DNA of 12,021 nt from Candidatus Shapirobacteria bacterium (GCA_018500045.2 JAHBAQ020000084.1:1-12021); one strand, 5' to 3'. Counted from the first letter of the stretch, positions 5,262 to 11,701 are shown. Numbers and translations are program-made. Notes: generated by a model not told the origin, from the letters alone.

Positions 5262-6287
5262 ATGTTTAAACAAGCTCGCATTCGACTTACCGCCTGGTAT
5301 TTGTTGATTATCACTATTATTAGTTTTTCTTTTAGCTTCCTAATTTACGGACTTCTAGATCGCGAGATTAATCGTTTTGCCAATTCTCAACGTAATCGCA
5401 TCGAACGGGATTTAATTATTCTCAATCCCGATTCATCACCAAAATCAATTGGTACTGTCAGATTAGTTGATCAAGATCTTATCGATGACAGTCGGCATCG
5501 ACTTTTACTCAATCTCCTTATTATTAATGGTTTTATTATCACTGTTTCCGGCGCCCTTTCTTATTTTCTTGCTGGCAAAACTCTTTCTCCAATCCAAAAA
5601 ATGACAGAAGACCAAAAACGTTTTATTTCCGATGCTTCCCACGAACTTCGCACTCCCATTACTGCTATGAAATCTCTTTTTGAAGTTACTCTTCGTGACA
5701 AAAACCTTGATCTTAAAGAAGCCAAAAATGTTATTGATACTGGTATCGATCAAGCCAACCGACTTCAAAAACTTTCCGATTCACTTCTTGAAATTAGCCG
5801 TCTCGAAAATAATTCTCAAAAAATAAATTTTGAAACCTTAGATTTTTCTAAAATTATTACTGATTCCGTTAAACAAATTGAACCCAAAGCCAAAACCAAA
5901 AAAATTAAATTAATTTCCCAAGTTGAACCGGCAAAAATTTCTGGTGATAATAATCGTCTTGTCGAACTTTTTACTATTTTTCTCGATAACGCCATTAAAT
6001 ATAGCCCAGACAATACCGTCATTAAAATTCTTTCCAAAGTCAAAAAAAATCAGATTATTACCAAAATCGTCGACCAGGGCATTGGTATTTCTGATAAAGA
6101 TTTACCCTATATTTTCGACCGTTTTTACCAATCAGATATTGCTAGAACTAAAACCAAAGAATCTGGCTATGGTCTCGGTTTGGCTATCGCCCAAAAAATT
6201 ATTCAACTTCATCGTGGTCAGATCAGTGTCAAAAGTCAAATTGATCACGGTACCACTTTTATTCTCAGGTTCCCCTTATTCAGTTAA
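5262..6287 (+). CDS. Membrane sensor histidine kinase
   Basis: A 341-residue kinase, partner of the regulator encoded upstream. TM1 is at about 11-31, a short extracytoplasmic segment of about 50 residues (32-81) follows, and TM2 is at about 82-104. The linker is short, without a full HAMP domain. The dimerisation helix carries the phospho-acceptor H127 in SDASHELRTP. The ATP-binding domain has the N box (N243 in FLDNAIKYSP), the D271-x-G-x-G box, the F box YIFDRFYQ and the G2 box GYGLGLA (303-309). All are intact. The small sensor loop leaves little room for a ligand pocket, so it may sense within the membrane or through a partner. The gene starts 89 nt after the regulator gene; the gap holds a palindromic repeat whose tail gives an AGAGG ribosome binding site. 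The adaptor gene follows after 30 nt. Confidence 0.94.
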   Translation: MFKQARIRLTAWYLLIITIISFSFSFLIYGLLDREINRFANSQRNRIERDLIILNPDSSPKSIGTVRLVDQDLIDDSRHRLLLNLLIINGFIITVSGALSYFLAGKTLSPIQKMTEDQKRFISDASHELRTPITAMKSLFEVTLRDKNLDLKEAKNVIDTGIDQANRLQKLSDSLLEISRLENNSQKINFETLDFSKIITDSVKQIEPKAKTKKIKLISQVEPAKISGDNNRLVELFTIFLDNAIKYSPDNTVIKILSKVKKNQIITKIVDQGIGISDKDLPYIFDRFYQSDIARTKTKESGYGLGLAIAQKIIQLHRGQISVKSQIDHGTTFILRFPLFS

Positions 6288-6310
6288 TCTTCAGTATTCA
6301 AACCTAAACT
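6277..6310 (+). promoter_or_regulatory. Response-regulator operator and promoter before the exporter genes
   Basis: Half-sites TATTCAG (6277-6283) and TCTTCAG (6288-6294) are 11 bp apart. A -10-like TAAACT (6305-6310) starts 10 bp later and the ATG at 6318 follows after 7 nt. The spacing is the same as at 4464-4496, although each half-site has one substitution. The site spans the kinase stop codon, so the exporter genes would have an internal promoter as well as read-through from the kinase. Confidence 0.6.
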
Positions 6311-6317
6311 CACGCTT

Positions 6318-7715
6318 ATGAAGCCTATTAAACATTTTTTCGTCAGTCTTAAGAATAAATTTATCTCTCTGCCAAAATTTATCCGGATTTTATTAATTCT
6401 CTTTTTACTCAGTTTTGTCGGTTGGTTTACTTATTCCCAAATTACCACATCTCAAAAATCGTCTATTCAATTCAAAACTACCACTGTCCAAAAAGGTACT
6501 TTAATCACCTCTATTTCCGCTACCGGTACTATCACTTCTTCCAACAAAAGTGCTATTACTACCGGCGCTACCGGCACCATCAAAAAAGTTTACGTCAAAA
6601 ACAGTGATACTGTCACCAAAGGTCAAAAAATCGCCGATATTACTCTCGATGATGACGGTATTTACAATCAAACCATAGCTTGGGCCAATTACACCTCAAT
6701 GTTAGAAAAAGAAAAACAATCTATCGCTGATCAAACTAGCGCCGACCTTCAGATGTGGCAGGATCGTCAGGTTGTTCTTGATGCTCAAGAAGAGTACAAC
6801 AATATGATCGCTGGGGCTTGGAATCCCAAAACCAAAGCTGAATATACTTATAATGAAAAAGCTATTGTTACCAAAACTCTTGATGAAGTTAAGAAAAAAT
6901 TTACTACCGACGAAACCACCTACAACAATTACACCGCTGTTATTGCCAAAGCCAAACAACAAACCGCCAATGCTTACGACAATTACAAAAAAGTTTCTTC
7001 CACCATTTATGCTCCGGTTGCTGGTGTCATTAGTAATTTGAGTTTGGCCGAAGGTGTCATTATTTCCAATCCGTCCGATTCCATTACTGTTTCTACTGGC
7101 AGTAATAGTAACGAAAATTCTTCTTCTGTTACTTCTCATAGTGTTGGCAGTATCACTAATCCCAAAGGTCAATATCAAGCCACGTTAAGTTTAACTGAAT
7201 CTGATATTGTCAAAATTAAATCAGGTCAAAAAGTTACCCTAACTATGGATGCTTTCTCGGGCGTTACTTTTACTGGATCAGTCCTTTCCGTCGACGTTGC
7301 TGGTTCTTCTAATTCTGGTGTCACTTCTTATTCGGTTGTGGTTTTACTCGACGATACCGACAAAGAAATTTATACCAATATGGCTGTTACCGCCACCATT
7401 ATTATTGATTCAAAATCCGATGTTTTATTAATTCCTTCCACTGCCATCGAAACCAGTAGTGACGGTACTACTATTGTTCAAGTTATTAAAGATGGTATTA
7501 CTTCTAATGTTACTGTTACTCTGGGTTCTACTAATGATAGTCAAACAGAAATTAAATCTGGCCTTAGTGAAGGCGATACTATTGTTTCTTCCTCACTTAC
7601 TAATCAATCAAAATCCAATAACAATACTTCTTCAGATTTTAGTTCTTCAAACAGAAATAGTAACAGCCGTAATGCCGGTACCTTTATTATGAGCGGCGGT
7701 CCTCCCGGAATGTAA
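6318..7715 (+). CDS. MacA/HlyD-like membrane fusion protein (periplasmic adaptor type)
   Basis: A 465-residue adaptor subunit of a MacAB-type ABC exporter. One membrane helix lies at about 21-40, after a basic cytoplasmic N terminus. The lipoyl-like half-motif SAITTGATGTIKKVYVKNSD with VTKGQKIADI spans about 78-109, and its second half, IYAPVAGVISNLSLAEGVII, comes after a helical hairpin (about 115-230). Beta-barrel segments follow: YQATLSLTESDIVKIKSGQKV, VTFTGSVLSVD, and the membrane-proximal LLIPSTAIE with GLSEGDTIV. The tail (about 425-465) is Ser/Asn-rich and ends GGPPGM. In Gram-negatives such proteins bridge to TolC; CPR cells are thought to lack an outer membrane, so here it would reach from the membrane into the cell surface layer. 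It has no Shine-Dalgarno but a -10-like hexamer 7 nt before the ATG. The ATPase gene follows after 8 nt. Confidence 0.9.
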   Translation: MKPIKHFFVSLKNKFISLPKFIRILLILFLLSFVGWFTYSQITTSQKSSIQFKTTTVQKGTLITSISATGTITSSNKSAITTGATGTIKKVYVKNSDTVTKGQKIADITLDDDGIYNQTIAWANYTSMLEKEKQSIADQTSADLQMWQDRQVVLDAQEEYNNMIAGAWNPKTKAEYTYNEKAIVTKTLDEVKKKFTTDETTYNNYTAVIAKAKQQTANAYDNYKKVSSTIYAPVAGVISNLSLAEGVIISNPSDSITVSTGSNSNENSSSVTSHSVGSITNPKGQYQATLSLTESDIVKIKSGQKVTLTMDAFSGVTFTGSVLSVDVAGSSNSGVTSYSVVVLLDDTDKEIYTNMAVTATIIIDSKSDVLLIPSTAIETSSDGTTIVQVIKDGITSNVTVTLGSTNDSQTEIKSGLSEGDTIVSSSLTNQSKSNNNTSSDFSSSNRNSNSRNAGTFIMSGGPPGM

Positions 7716-7723
7716 TTTAAAAT

Positions 7724-8464
7724 ATGTCTAAATCAAAACCAATTATTGTCGTCAAGAATCTTTCTAAGGTTTATAAAACCGATCTTCTTGAGACCATTGC
7801 TCTCAATAATGTTTCCTTTCAAATCGACCAAGGGGAATTTGTCGCCATTATGGGTCCTTCAGGTTCTGGTAAGTCTACTCTAATGCATATTTTAGGTGCC
7901 TTAGATAAACCCACCTCTGGTCAGTATATTCTCGACAGTAAAGATGTTAGTCATCTTTCCGAAGATGAATTAGCCGACATTCGTAACCGCAAAATTGGTT
8001 TTGTTTTCCAGGCTTTTAACCTTCTACCTCGTACTTCCACTCTCAAAAATGTTATGTTGCCTATGGCCTATGCCGGCATCCCCAAAGAAGAACGCGAGGC
8101 CACCGCCAAAAAATTTTTAAATATGGTTGGACTAGGGGATAGATTGCATCACACCAGCAATCAAATTTCTGGTGGTCAACAACAACGTGTTGCTATTGCT
8201 CGATCTTTAGTTTTAAATCCAGCTTTAATTTTAGCCGACGAACCTACTGGAAATATTGCTACCTCTCAAGCTGATGAAATTATGGCTATTTTCGAAAAAT
8301 TAAATGATGATGGTCACACCATTGTTATGATTACTCACGAACCAGACATCGCCGAACACGCCAAAAGAATTATTTTTATTCGCGATGGCAAGATAGTCAA
8401 AGATAGCCCCAACCATCATCGTCGTAGTGCTTCTATCAAAAAGGAGGTTTTAGCTCATGATTGA
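7724..8464 (+). CDS. MacB/LolD-type ABC transporter ATPase
   Basis: A 246-residue ATP-binding subunit that would drive the permease encoded next. Walker A is GPSGSGKST (44-52), the Q-loop is Q96 in GFVFQAFNLLP, the signature is SGGQQQR (149-155), Walker B is LILADEP with D172 and E173, and the H-loop is H205 in MITHEPD. One oddity is that the D-loop, usually GNLD in this family, reads GNIAT (176-180), so the Asp that links the two ATP sites is replaced by Ala. About 20 basic residues extend past the core. In the family, the ATPase works with an FtsX-type permease and an adaptor, as here. The gene starts 8 nt after the adaptor gene, with no clear Shine-Dalgarno, and its stop codon overlaps the permease start (8 nt shared). 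Confidence 0.95.
   Translation: MSKSKPIIVVKNLSKVYKTDLLETIALNNVSFQIDQGEFVAIMGPSGSGKSTLMHILGALDKPTSGQYILDSKDVSHLSEDELADIRNRKIGFVFQAFNLLPRTSTLKNVMLPMAYAGIPKEEREATAKKFLNMVGLGDRLHHTSNQISGGQQQRVAIARSLVLNPALILADEPTGNIATSQADEIMAIFEKLNDDGHTIVMITHEPDIAEHAKRIIFIRDGKIVKDSPNHHRRSASIKKEVLAHD
8441..8447 (+). promoter_or_regulatory. Strong Shine-Dalgarno of the permease gene
   Basis: AAGGAGG lies 9 nt before the ATG at 8457, within the last codons of the ATPase gene. It is the only textbook ribosome binding site noticed in the window and fixes the permease start. It shows that this organism does use Shine-Dalgarno initiation for genes inside operons. Confidence 0.85.
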
Positions 8465-9680
8465 ATATTGGGAAATGCTCAAAGAAAGTTTTCTTAGTCT
8501 CAAACTGAACAAAATGAGAACTGGTCTGGCTATGCTTGGAATTATTATTGGTATCGGTTCAGTCATTGGTCTTATTTCTATTGGTGAGTCCAGTAAAAAA
8601 TCTGTCACTTCTCGCATCGAATCTCTTGGTTCCAATTTAGTTACTGTTTCTCCTGGCTCTCAACGTTCTGGTATGGTCAGAGGTAACAATACTGTCAAAA
8701 CTTTAACTTTAGCCGATGCCGACGCTCTCGAAAAAGCCGGTCTTTCAGCTATTTCTTTAGTTTCACCTGAATATTCCAGCCGTTACCAAGTTGTCGCTGG
8801 TGATGCCAATACTAATACTAGTATCTATGGCGTTAAAGCCGCTTACTCCACTGTTCACAATCTTAAAATTAGCCGCGGTCGTTTTATTACTGACAGTGAT
8901 TATGATTCCAATTCTCATGTTGCCGTTATTGGTCCTGATTCCGTCGAAGAACTTTTTGGTAGCTCTGATTATGATTGTTTAGGTGAAACCATTCGTATTA
9001 ATAGTCTCAATTTTACTATCGTTGGTATTACTGTCGCCAAAGGTACTAGCGGTATGGGTAGTAGTGATAGTGCTATCTATATTCCTCTTTCTGCTGGTCT
9101 CAAACAACTTTTTGGTGTTAGTCATCTTTCTTCTCTTTCAATTCAAGCAGTAAATTCGGACGTTATTATTCAAGCCCAAAACCAAGTCGGTTATTTTCTT
9201 TTAGCTCGTCACAAAATTACCGAGGCCGCCAATGCCGACTTTTATATTCGTTCTTCCGAAGAAATGTTAGAAACTATCTCTAGTGTTACCGGCACTTTTA
9301 CTGCTCTTTTATCCGGTGTTGCCGCTATTTCTTTGATAGTCGGTGGTATTGGAATTATGAATATTATGTTAGTTACTGTTACCGAACGCACTCGAGAGAT
9401 AGGCCTAAGAAAAGCTCTTGGGGCGAAAAAGAACACTATTATTACTCAGTTTTTAACCGAATCAATTATCCTTACTTTTGGCGGGGGAATTATCGGTATT
9501 ATTCTTGGTATTGGTCTGTCTTATGGTTATTCTGTTTTCAACTCTTCAGTTTTTACCATTTCCTTCAGTTCGGTTATGTTGGCCTTTTTAGTTTCCGTTG
9601 GCATTGGTATTCTTTTTGGCTGGTATCCCGCCCGCAAAGCCGCCTCTCTTCAACCTATCGAGGCTCTTCGTTACGAATAA
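8457..9680 (+). CDS. MacB/FtsX-type ABC transporter permease
   Basis: A 407-residue membrane subunit. It opens with WEMLKESFLSLKLNKMRTGL, the usual start of MacB-type permeases, then TM1 (about 22-43). A large extracytoplasmic domain (about 44-275) of the MacB_PCD kind follows, with SLGSNLVTVSPG at its beginning. The FtsX domain has TM2 (about 281-305, ending GIMNIMLVTV), the coupling segment TERTREIGLRKALGAKK that contacts the ATPase, TM3 (about 333-355), TM4 (about 366-390) and the closing GWYPARKAASLQPIEALRYE. Length and four-helix topology fit the family. Such pumps do not move substrate through the membrane but push or extract molecules at its outer side (peptides, toxins, lipids). The substrate here is unknown. 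The start is set by a strong ribosome binding site and an 8-nt overlap with the ATPase gene. Confidence 0.95.
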   Translation: MIEYWEMLKESFLSLKLNKMRTGLAMLGIIIGIGSVIGLISIGESSKKSVTSRIESLGSNLVTVSPGSQRSGMVRGNNTVKTLTLADADALEKAGLSAISLVSPEYSSRYQVVAGDANTNTSIYGVKAAYSTVHNLKISRGRFITDSDYDSNSHVAVIGPDSVEELFGSSDYDCLGETIRINSLNFTIVGITVAKGTSGMGSSDSAIYIPLSAGLKQLFGVSHLSSLSIQAVNSDVIIQAQNQVGYFLLARHKITEAANADFYIRSSEEMLETISSVTGTFTALLSGVAAISLIVGGIGIMNIMLVTVTERTREIGLRKALGAKKNTIITQFLTESIILTFGGGIIGIILGIGLSYGYSVFNSSVFTISFSSVMLAFLVSVGIGILFGWYPARKAASLQPIEALRYE

Positions 9681-9682
9681 AA

Positions 9683-9716
9683 TTTTCAGTTTATTTTCAG
9701 TCCATAAACTTATTAT
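9683..9716 (+). promoter_or_regulatory. Response-regulator operator and promoter before the DUF5666 gene
   Basis: Exact TTTTCAG half-sites at 9683-9689 and 9694-9700 are 11 bp apart, with TATTAT (9711-9716) starting 10 bp later. The ATG at 9744 is 27 nt after that hexamer. A nearer candidate, TAACCT at 9733-9738, would give the 5-nt gap seen for other genes, so the exact start is open. Inverted arms AGTTTAT (9688-9694) and ATAAACT (9704-9710) flank the second half-site and recur at 506-528. Confidence 0.65.
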
Positions 9717-9743
9717 CATATTAATTAAAAATTAACCTAATTT

Positions 9744-10232
9744 ATGTCCGAAAAAGAAAATAAATTTAATAAATACATTCTTCCTGTCAGTTTATCTTTT
9801 GTCTTTTTAATCATCGGTTTTGGCTCTGGCGTTCTTTATCAAAAAAACCAACTCAAAACTACTTTTGGCAATCGAGTTGGTCAATACCAAATAGGTGAGG
9901 GTATGGGTCGTGGCCGCAACAATCAAAATGGTCAAGGCCAAGGTATGGGTCTGCGTAATGGCGCTGGTTCTGGCGCTACCTTTGGTGAAGTTACCAAAAT
10001 CGACGACACTTCTTTTACCATCAAAACTGTCGATGGTAGCTCCAAGATCATTTTAATTTCCGATTCTACCGCTTTTAATAAATCTACTACGGTTTCTAAA
10101 ACCGAATTAAAAGTTGGTTCTCAAGTCCGAGTTGACGGTACTACTGATACTAATACTGGCAGTGTTACTGGCAAATCCATCGAAATTGATCCCGCCCGTA
10201 ACGGTCAAACCACCACCACTCCTCAACAGTAA
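9744..10232 (+). CDS. Membrane-anchored DUF5666-like protein
   Basis: A 162-residue extracytoplasmic protein. A basic start is followed by one hydrophobic helix (about 13-33), either an uncleaved anchor or a signal peptide. A Gly/Arg/Asn/Gln-rich linker (about 50-80, with repeated GMGRG, GQGQGMG and RNGAGSG units) comes next. The C-terminal beta domain (about 83-148, GEVTKIDDTSFTIKTVDGS to VTGKSIEID) has the look of DUF5666, a small OB-like domain of unknown role common in exported proteins. It follows the permease gene by 63 nt and has its own copy of the TTTTCAG operator, so it should be induced with the exporter. It could be an accessory of the pump, a cell-surface sensor or a substrate-binding factor; the sequence does not decide. 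A hairpin that may end transcription lies 22 nt after the stop. Confidence 0.8.
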   Translation: MSEKENKFNKYILPVSLSFVFLIIGFGSGVLYQKNQLKTTFGNRVGQYQIGEGMGRGRNNQNGQGQGMGLRNGAGSGATFGEVTKIDDTSFTIKTVDGSSKIILISDSTAFNKSTTVSKTELKVGSQVRVDGTTDTNTGSVTGKSIEIDPARNGQTTTTPQQ

Positions 10233-10254
10233 CTTAAAAGTTTGATTAAATTTT

Positions 10255-10290
10255 GTAGAGACGTACGACCGTGCGTCTCTACTTATTTTT
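10255..10290. terminator. GTAGAGACG palindrome with T-run, possible terminator
   Basis: A 12-bp stem pairs 10255-10266 (GTAGAGACGTAC) with 10271-10282 (GTGCGTCTCTAC), with one T-G pair and loop GACC. CTTATTTTT follows directly. It sits 22 nt after the DUF5666 stop codon and could end the exporter transcript. The GTAGAGACG...CGTCTCTAC palindrome is one I recall as dispersed in many unrelated bacterial genomes, so it may be a mobile palindromic repeat that acts as a terminator. Confidence 0.6.
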
Positions 10291-10296
10291 GATTTA

Positions 10297-10337
10297 AAGT
10301 CCTGCCCTATCAAGGGAAGGACTTAGGAAGGGTTTTA
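10297..10337. repeat. Palindromic intergenic repeat, copy C
   Basis: A hairpin pairs 10297-10303 (AAGTCCT) with 10318-10324 (AGGACTT) and 10305-10308 (CCCT) with 10313-10316 (AGGG), with one G-A mismatch and a 4-nt loop. The tail AGGAAGGGTTTTA follows. It resembles copies A and B in its CCCT...AGGG core and GGTTT tail but lacks the second hairpin. Its end overlaps the stop codon of the minus-strand zinc-ribbon gene. With the palindrome at 10255 it fills most of the 102-bp gap between the convergent genes. Confidence 0.5.
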
Positions 10338-10661
10338 CCTCTCAATTGCCAACAATTTTGCTCTGCTCCATTTTTTACACTTTTCACATTTCAAATATTT
10401 TCTATTGACCAAATTTATAGTATAAAATTCCTTCAAAAAATTTATTTGTTGTTTGTGTCCACACTTATCACATTCATAACCAAAATAGTGACAGTGCCAG
10501 TTTACTATCCAAATCAACAATCCCAATAGTACTACAATCCATAAAATCATCAAACCATTTTCTACTAACCAAATCACTGCCGTCAATTCAAGTACTATAA
10601 AAACTATTAATCGCCAAATAACCTCCCAAACATCTTTTAGTCCTACCTTTTTGTATTTCAT
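10335..10661 (-). CDS. Small membrane protein with zinc ribbon
   Basis: A 108-residue protein of unknown function. Two hydrophobic helices (about 14-34 and 37-54) form a hairpin, so both ends should face the cytoplasm. The C-terminal part has CxxC at C64/C67 (YECDKCGHK) and C92/C95 (LKCEKCKKW), a four-cysteine zinc ribbon, with a basic tail. Such membrane-bound ribbons may bind nucleic acid or a protein partner; nothing here decides. The ATG at 10661 shares ATGA with the TGA stop of the upstream Nudix gene, so the two are probably translated in a coupled way from one transcript. The stop codon lies in the tail of a palindromic repeat. Confidence 0.8.
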   Translation of the reverse strand: MKYKKVGLKDVWEVIWRLIVFIVLELTAVIWLVENGLMILWIVVLLGLLIWIVNWHCHYFGYECDKCGHKQQINFLKEFYTINLVNRKYLKCEKCKKWSRAKLLAIER

Positions 10662-11134
10662 AAAATTTTTTTAATAATACTAATACTGTCTATAGAATTA
10701 TAGAACTTAATTTCTTCAATTTTTGATAACTCTACCCACTCAGCTTTACTAGCGTAGTTCTTTTCGTTTTCACTCAAATGATCAGTTGAAATATTCCCTC
10801 CAGTAACTTTACAAAGATAATACATTAAAATTGATTGAACTGGTTTTCCATCTTTTGGTAATCTAAAAAAAGAATTTTCACAAATAACAACTTTCCCCAC
10901 ATTTACTTCCAATCCAGTTTCTTCTTTAACCTCTCTTATCAAAGCCTCTTCGATAGTTTCTCCTAATTCAATTTTTCCGCCAGGAAAATCATAACCATCC
11001 CACTGTCGCGACAATAAAATTTTTCCTTCATTAATAATTACCCCATAAACCGATGGTCTAAAACTTAATTCATCAACATTCACCTCACTCAAATTTCCTT
11101 TTATATCTTTACAAACTACTTTTTTCATATTCAT
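10658..11134 (-). CDS. Nudix hydrolase
   Basis: A 158-residue hydrolase of nucleoside-diphosphate-linked compounds. The Nudix box is complete at 53-75: G53, E59, then REVKEETGL (67-75) with the metal-binding glutamates. The core begins FRPSVYGVIINEGKILLSRQ, and WDGYDFPGGKIELGE leads into the box. The substrate is not predictable; MutT-like nucleotide clean-up is one option. The N-terminal 20 residues are an extra beta segment before the core. I keep the ATG at 11134 because TATGAT on the minus strand lies 6 nt upstream of it; a second ATG at 11128 is also possible. Its stop overlaps the zinc-ribbon gene start by 4 nt. It is divergent from a second Nudix gene with only 14 bp between the start codons. 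Confidence 0.9.
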   Translation of the reverse strand: MNMKKVVCKDIKGNLSEVNVDELSFRPSVYGVIINEGKILLSRQWDGYDFPGGKIELGETIEEALIREVKEETGLEVNVGKVVICENSFFRLPKDGKPVQSILMYYLCKVTGGNISTDHLSENEKNYASKAEWVELSKIEEIKFYNSIDSISIIKKIL

Positions 11135-11148
11135 CTTATAATCATATT
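11135..11148. promoter_or_regulatory. 14-bp overlapping divergent promoters between two Nudix genes
   Basis: TATAAT on the plus strand (11137-11142) is 6 nt before the ATG at 11149. TATGAT on the minus strand (complement of 11141-11146) is 6 nt before the ATG at 11134. The two hexamers overlap by 2 bp. There is no space for 5' untranslated regions or ribosome binding sites, so both mRNAs should be leaderless and the -35 regions must lie in the opposite coding sequences. Confidence 0.6.
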
Positions 11149-11619
11149 ATGTCATATCCTCAAATCAACGTCCGGCTCCGAATGATTATTATCAAAAATG
11201 GCCAAGTTTTACTCACTCACAACAAGACCAAAAATTATTATTACTATGTTGGCGGCCACTTAGAATATGGTGAGTCCATTTTGGATGGTTGTAATCGGGA
11301 AATTAAAGAAGAATGTGGCGCTGATACAGAATTCACTTTTCAAAAAATTCTTTACATCCGCGATCATTTATTAAACCAAAAAGATCATGGTCAAGACGAA
11401 CATAGCGTTGAATTATTTATCTTAGGTGACGTTAATAAATTTGAAGAGTTAGAGCAATGTCTCGATCCTCAACACCCCGATGGTCAAGTTTGTTCTACTT
11501 GGCTTGATTTAAATAATTTACCCGACAATCTTCTCCCTAGGGGACTAACTCCCATTTTATTAGCCGACTACCAAAATAATTTTCCTGACTCCGGCAAATA
11601 CGTTGGCCCCACATACTAA
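11149..11619 (+). CDS. Nudix hydrolase
   Basis: A 156-residue hydrolase. The complete Nudix box spans 36-58 (G36, E42, then REIKEECGA at 50-58). The core starts INVRLRMIIIKNGQVLLTHNK, and YYYVGGHLEYGE precedes the box. After the box come YIRDHLL, an acidic/His segment (KDHGQDEHSVELFILGD) and DPQHPDGQVCSTWLDLNNLPD, a pattern I associate with Nudix proteins of the ADP-sugar or mRNA-decapping-like groups, though the substrate is not readable. It shares only general family features with the neighbouring Nudix protein, so the pair is not a recent duplication. The ATG at 11149 lies 6 nt after a perfect TATAAT, with no Shine-Dalgarno. The padR gene follows after 82 bp. Confidence 0.9.
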   Translation: MSYPQINVRLRMIIIKNGQVLLTHNKTKNYYYYVGGHLEYGESILDGCNREIKEECGADTEFTFQKILYIRDHLLNQKDHGQDEHSVELFILGDVNKFEELEQCLDPQHPDGQVCSTWLDLNNLPDNLLPRGLTPILLADYQNNFPDSGKYVGPTY

Positions 11620-11661
11620 TTACTATTCTCCGATTTACTGCTTGTATTAAGAATAATTTAG

Positions 11662-11693
11662 TACCTTGCATTGCAAAGTACCTGGTATATAAT
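11662..11693 (+). promoter_or_regulatory. Promoter and likely PadR operator of the padR gene
   Basis: A near-perfect palindrome of 9-bp arms around T11671 (TACCTTGCA at 11662-11670, TGCAAAGTA at 11672-11680, one mismatch) covers the expected -35 region. TATAAT follows at 11688-11693, inside a smaller palindrome GGTAT-ATA-ATACC (11684-11696). The ATG at 11702 is 8 nt after the -10. The position fits self-repression by the encoded PadR protein. Confidence 0.6.
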
Positions 11694-11701
11694 ACCAACT
11701 G

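Noticed and set aside
10658..11619. Recent tandem duplication of the two Nudix genes
   Set aside because: Outside the Nudix box the proteins differ throughout, and the genes are divergent.
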